Assembly: GCF_002007235.1 (NCBI RefSeq)
Contig: NZ_MUHW01000019.1
Coordinates: 1-64,000 of the forward strand
Reading direction: 5' to 3'
Source of the DNA: Oribacterium sp. C9
GTDB taxonomy: Bacteria > Bacillota > Clostridia > Lachnospirales > Lachnospiraceae
DNA length: 64,000 nt
Shown here: piece by piece, positions 62,309 through 64,000 of the stretch
How the letters are laid out: each line of letters opens with the position of its first letter
How positions within the stretch are numbered: the first letter of the stretch is position 1
Notes under the pieces: generated by a model
What the model saw: only the letters and a program-made list of their open reading frames with translations
Databases searched by the model: none
Told to the model about the DNA's origin: nothing
Translations under genes and position numbers: made by a program

Positions 62309-63667
62309 ATGGATAATCAGTCAACATCATCAGCTATGACAAGAATTCAGTCATTGCTCGATGAGTTCAGCTTTGTTGAGATCGGACGTCTTGTTGAAGC
62401 AAGATCAACAGATTTCAACCTTGCTGAGAAGAAAGCACCATCCGATGGTGTTGTAACCGGCTACGGAACTATCGACGGTAACCTTGTGTATGTTTATGCA
62501 CAGGACGCTGCAGTTCTCGGCGGTTCAATCGGAGAGATGCATGCCAGAAAAATTGCCAACATTTACTCAATGGCGATGAAGAATCAGGCTCCAGTTATCG
62601 CACTTGTAGATTGCTCAGGTGTCAGACTTGAGGAGGCAAATGACTCCTTATTTGGTCTCGGACGTATCTACAAGAAGCAGACTCTTGCAAGCGGTCAGAT
62701 CCCTCAGATCACAGCTATTTTCGGAAACTGCGGCGGCGGACTTACAGTTCTTGCAGGTCTTTCAGACTATGTTCTCATGGAGAACACAACTGCAAAGGCA
62801 TACGTAAATGCTCCTGATGCTGTAATTGGAAACAAGGACGACGAGATCGCAAAGGCTGCAAAGCGCGAGGAGTTCGGACTTGTTGATTTCGATGGCACAG
62901 AAGATGAGATTTTCGCTCAGATTCGTAAGTTAGTTGCTGTATTACCAGGAAATAATGAGGACGGCGGAGTACTTGAGGAGAACACAGATGACCTTAACCG
63001 TGCAGTTCTTTCTTTCGACACACTTGAGGCAGGAGAGGCTGTTAAGCAGCTCGCTGACAACGGTATCTTCCTTGAGACAAAGAAGGGCTATTCAAGTGAT
63101 GTTATCACAGGCTTCGCTCAGATCGGCGGCGAGACAGTTGCCATCGTTGCAAACAAGAGCCAGAAGCTCACATGGAAGGGTGCAGATAAGGCTGCAAGAC
63201 TTGTTTCTTTTGCCAATGCTTTCGACCTTCCTGTAGTATCAATCGTAGACGTAACAGCTTACTGCAACTGTGAGTGCACAGAGAAGCATATGCCTACTAT
63301 GGCTGCAAGACTTGCTTATGCATACAGCAATGCAGATGTACCTGTTATCACAGTAGTTAAGAACGCACTTGGTACAGCCGGTCTTACATTCGGTGCCAAG
63401 GCTCTCGGCGCAGATATCGTATATGCATACAACAACTCAAAGATCGGTGTTATGGATGCAGAGCAGGCTGCAAAGCTTGTTTGCGATGGTGACGCTGAGG
63501 CTCAGAAGAAGTTTGCAGAGCAGAACACTGCACTTGCAGCAGCTAAGAGAGGTTATGTAGACGAGATCATCGCTCCTGAGGAGACAAGACAGAGAATCGC
63601 TGCTTCTCTTCAGATGCTTGGATGGAAGAGCGTTTACAGACCGGATAAGAAGAACGGAACCGTTTAA
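62309..63667 (+). CDS. Biotin-dependent carboxyltransferase subunit (MmdA/PCCB/GcdA-like)
   Basis: 452 aa crotonase-fold carboxyltransferase. N-terminal half: SDGVVTGYGTIDGNLVYVYAQDAAVLGGSIGEMHARKI, then VIALVDCSGVRLEEAN and IFGNCGGGLTVLAGLSDYVLM. The C-terminal half repeats the fold: DVITGFAQIGGETVAIVANKSQ, VSIVDVTAYC, GTAGLTFGAKALGADIVYAYNNSKIGVMDAEQAAKL. It transfers carboxyl between an acyl-CoA and carboxybiotin. With an OadG-like lipoprotein following, a sodium-pumping acyl-CoA decarboxylase is likelier than a biosynthetic carboxylase; the biotin carrier and beta subunit would lie beyond the window. The protein is shorter than usual PCCB (about 510 aa). GGAGG precedes the ATG. Confidence 0.88.
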   Translation: MDNQSTSSAMTRIQSLLDEFSFVEIGRLVEARSTDFNLAEKKAPSDGVVTGYGTIDGNLVYVYAQDAAVLGGSIGEMHARKIANIYSMAMKNQAPVIALVDCSGVRLEEANDSLFGLGRIYKKQTLASGQIPQITAIFGNCGGGLTVLAGLSDYVLMENTTAKAYVNAPDAVIGNKDDEIAKAAKREEFGLVDFDGTEDEIFAQIRKLVAVLPGNNEDGGVLEENTDDLNRAVLSFDTLEAGEAVKQLADNGIFLETKKGYSSDVITGFAQIGGETVAIVANKSQKLTWKGADKAARLVSFANAFDLPVVSIVDVTAYCNCECTEKHMPTMAARLAYAYSNADVPVITVVKNALGTAGLTFGAKALGADIVYAYNNSKIGVMDAEQAAKLVCDGDAEAQKKFAEQNTALAAAKRGYVDEIIAPEETRQRIAASLQMLGWKSVYRPDKKNGTV

Positions 63668-63681
63668 TGAGAGGAGACAGA

Positions 63682-64000
63682 ATGAAACAGTGGTTTAGAA
63701 AAGCTGCTCTCTGTTTAGCTCTTGTATTTTCCGTTATCACACTTGCGGCTTGCGGAAGCACAAATAAGGAGACTGTACAGCCTCTGGATCCTACTATCAA
63801 GGGTCAGCTCGAGAAGCAGGCAATGCAGTATGCAGAAAACAGCATCTATTCTCTTTCTGAGGAAACAATTCAGGAACAGATTGATTATGCATACAAGATA
63901 AAGGATGCCATTACATACAATGGTCTCACAAACTACAAGAACGATCTCGATCGTCTCGGAGCCTTTGTCAGTGTTGATAATGCAGAAGCTTCCAAAACAG
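63682..64000 (+). CDS. Partial lipoprotein, OadG-like subunit candidate (truncated by window end)
   Basis: ATG 63682 follows GAGGAG 14 bases after the carboxyltransferase stop, and the frame stays open to the end of the window (106 codons). It begins with a lipoprotein signal peptide (KQWFRKAALCLALVFSVIT) and lipobox LAAC, followed by a hydrophilic helical region (EKQAMQYAENSIYSL). The position after a decarboxylase-type alpha subunit suggests a gamma/OadG-like subunit or accessory lipoprotein; a second membrane segment, if present, lies beyond the window. Confidence 0.75.
   Translation, partial: MKQWFRKAALCLALVFSVITLAACGSTNKETVQPLDPTIKGQLEKQAMQYAENSIYSLSEETIQEQIDYAYKIKDAITYNGLTNYKNDLDRLGAFVSVDNAEASKT

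Overview
The window is a contiguous piece of a low-to-moderate GC Gram-positive chromosome. It most likely comes from a clostridial anaerobe of the family Lachnospiraceae (Butyrivibrio-like). I infer this from conserved Firmicutes gene orders (priA-def-fmt-rsmB-rlmN-prpC-prkC-rsgA-rpe; tig-clpP-clpX-ysxC; infC-rpmI-rplT; cmk-ispH-rpsA), a DUF6465-type protein, consensus sigma-A promoters, strong Shine-Dalgarno sites and the biotin-dependent carboxyltransferase/OadG-like pair at the right edge. No prophage, intact insertion sequence, rRNA or CRISPR array is visible. Nearly everything is on the + strand; the exceptions are rnhA, a two-gene minus-strand island (11.2-12.9 kb) and one membrane protein (52.5-53.0 kb).

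Region by region. 0-2.3 kb: nuclease-family remnant, RNase HI with a viroplasmin domain, a small palindromic element and a HAD phosphatase. 2.4-5.1 kb: two CobW-type GTPases, the first with a long His/Asp/Cys-rich repeat and preceded by a consensus promoter overlapped by a CIRCE-like (HrcA) operator. 5.2-8.3 kb: three-gene ABC importer of the TrpXYZ type with a structured leader. 8.3-13.1 kb: a four-SH3 NlpC/P60 wall hydrolase, a DegV protein, and a divergent regulator of unusual architecture. 13.1-18.2 kb: ftsK and fhs. 18.2-33.9 kb: an intergenic stem-loop array, then murE-murF-priA-def-fmt-yugP-like-rsmB-rlmN-prpC-prkC-rsgA-rpe-pyridoxamine kinase, linking wall synthesis, translation, Ser/Thr signalling and ribosome assembly. 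34.0-41.4 kb: serS, a MacB-like ABC system with an extracellular single-pass partner, and aspartate kinase. 41.5-48 kb: flavoprotein, cmk, ispH, rpsA, CYTH protein, tig. 48-52.2 kb: clpP-clpX-ysxC and the infC operon with an attenuator leader. 52.3-60.4 kb: tRNA-Leu(CAG), then a tightly coupled seven-gene operon holding four uncharacterised proteins plus cdaA, cdaR and a polymerase-like membrane protein, followed by a Lys/Ala-rich DUF6465 protein. 60.6-64 kb: RsmF-like methyltransferase and the start of a carboxyltransferase operon.

Most genes are housekeeping. The parts most worth attention are the CIRCE-like operator on a metallochaperone-type gene, the uncharacterised membrane genes translationally coupled to c-di-AMP synthesis, the CARDB-like partner of the MacB-type transporter, several structured non-coding segments (fhs leader, fhs-murE array, tig-clpP RNA candidate), and an abrupt codon-usage switch across ispH-rpsA.
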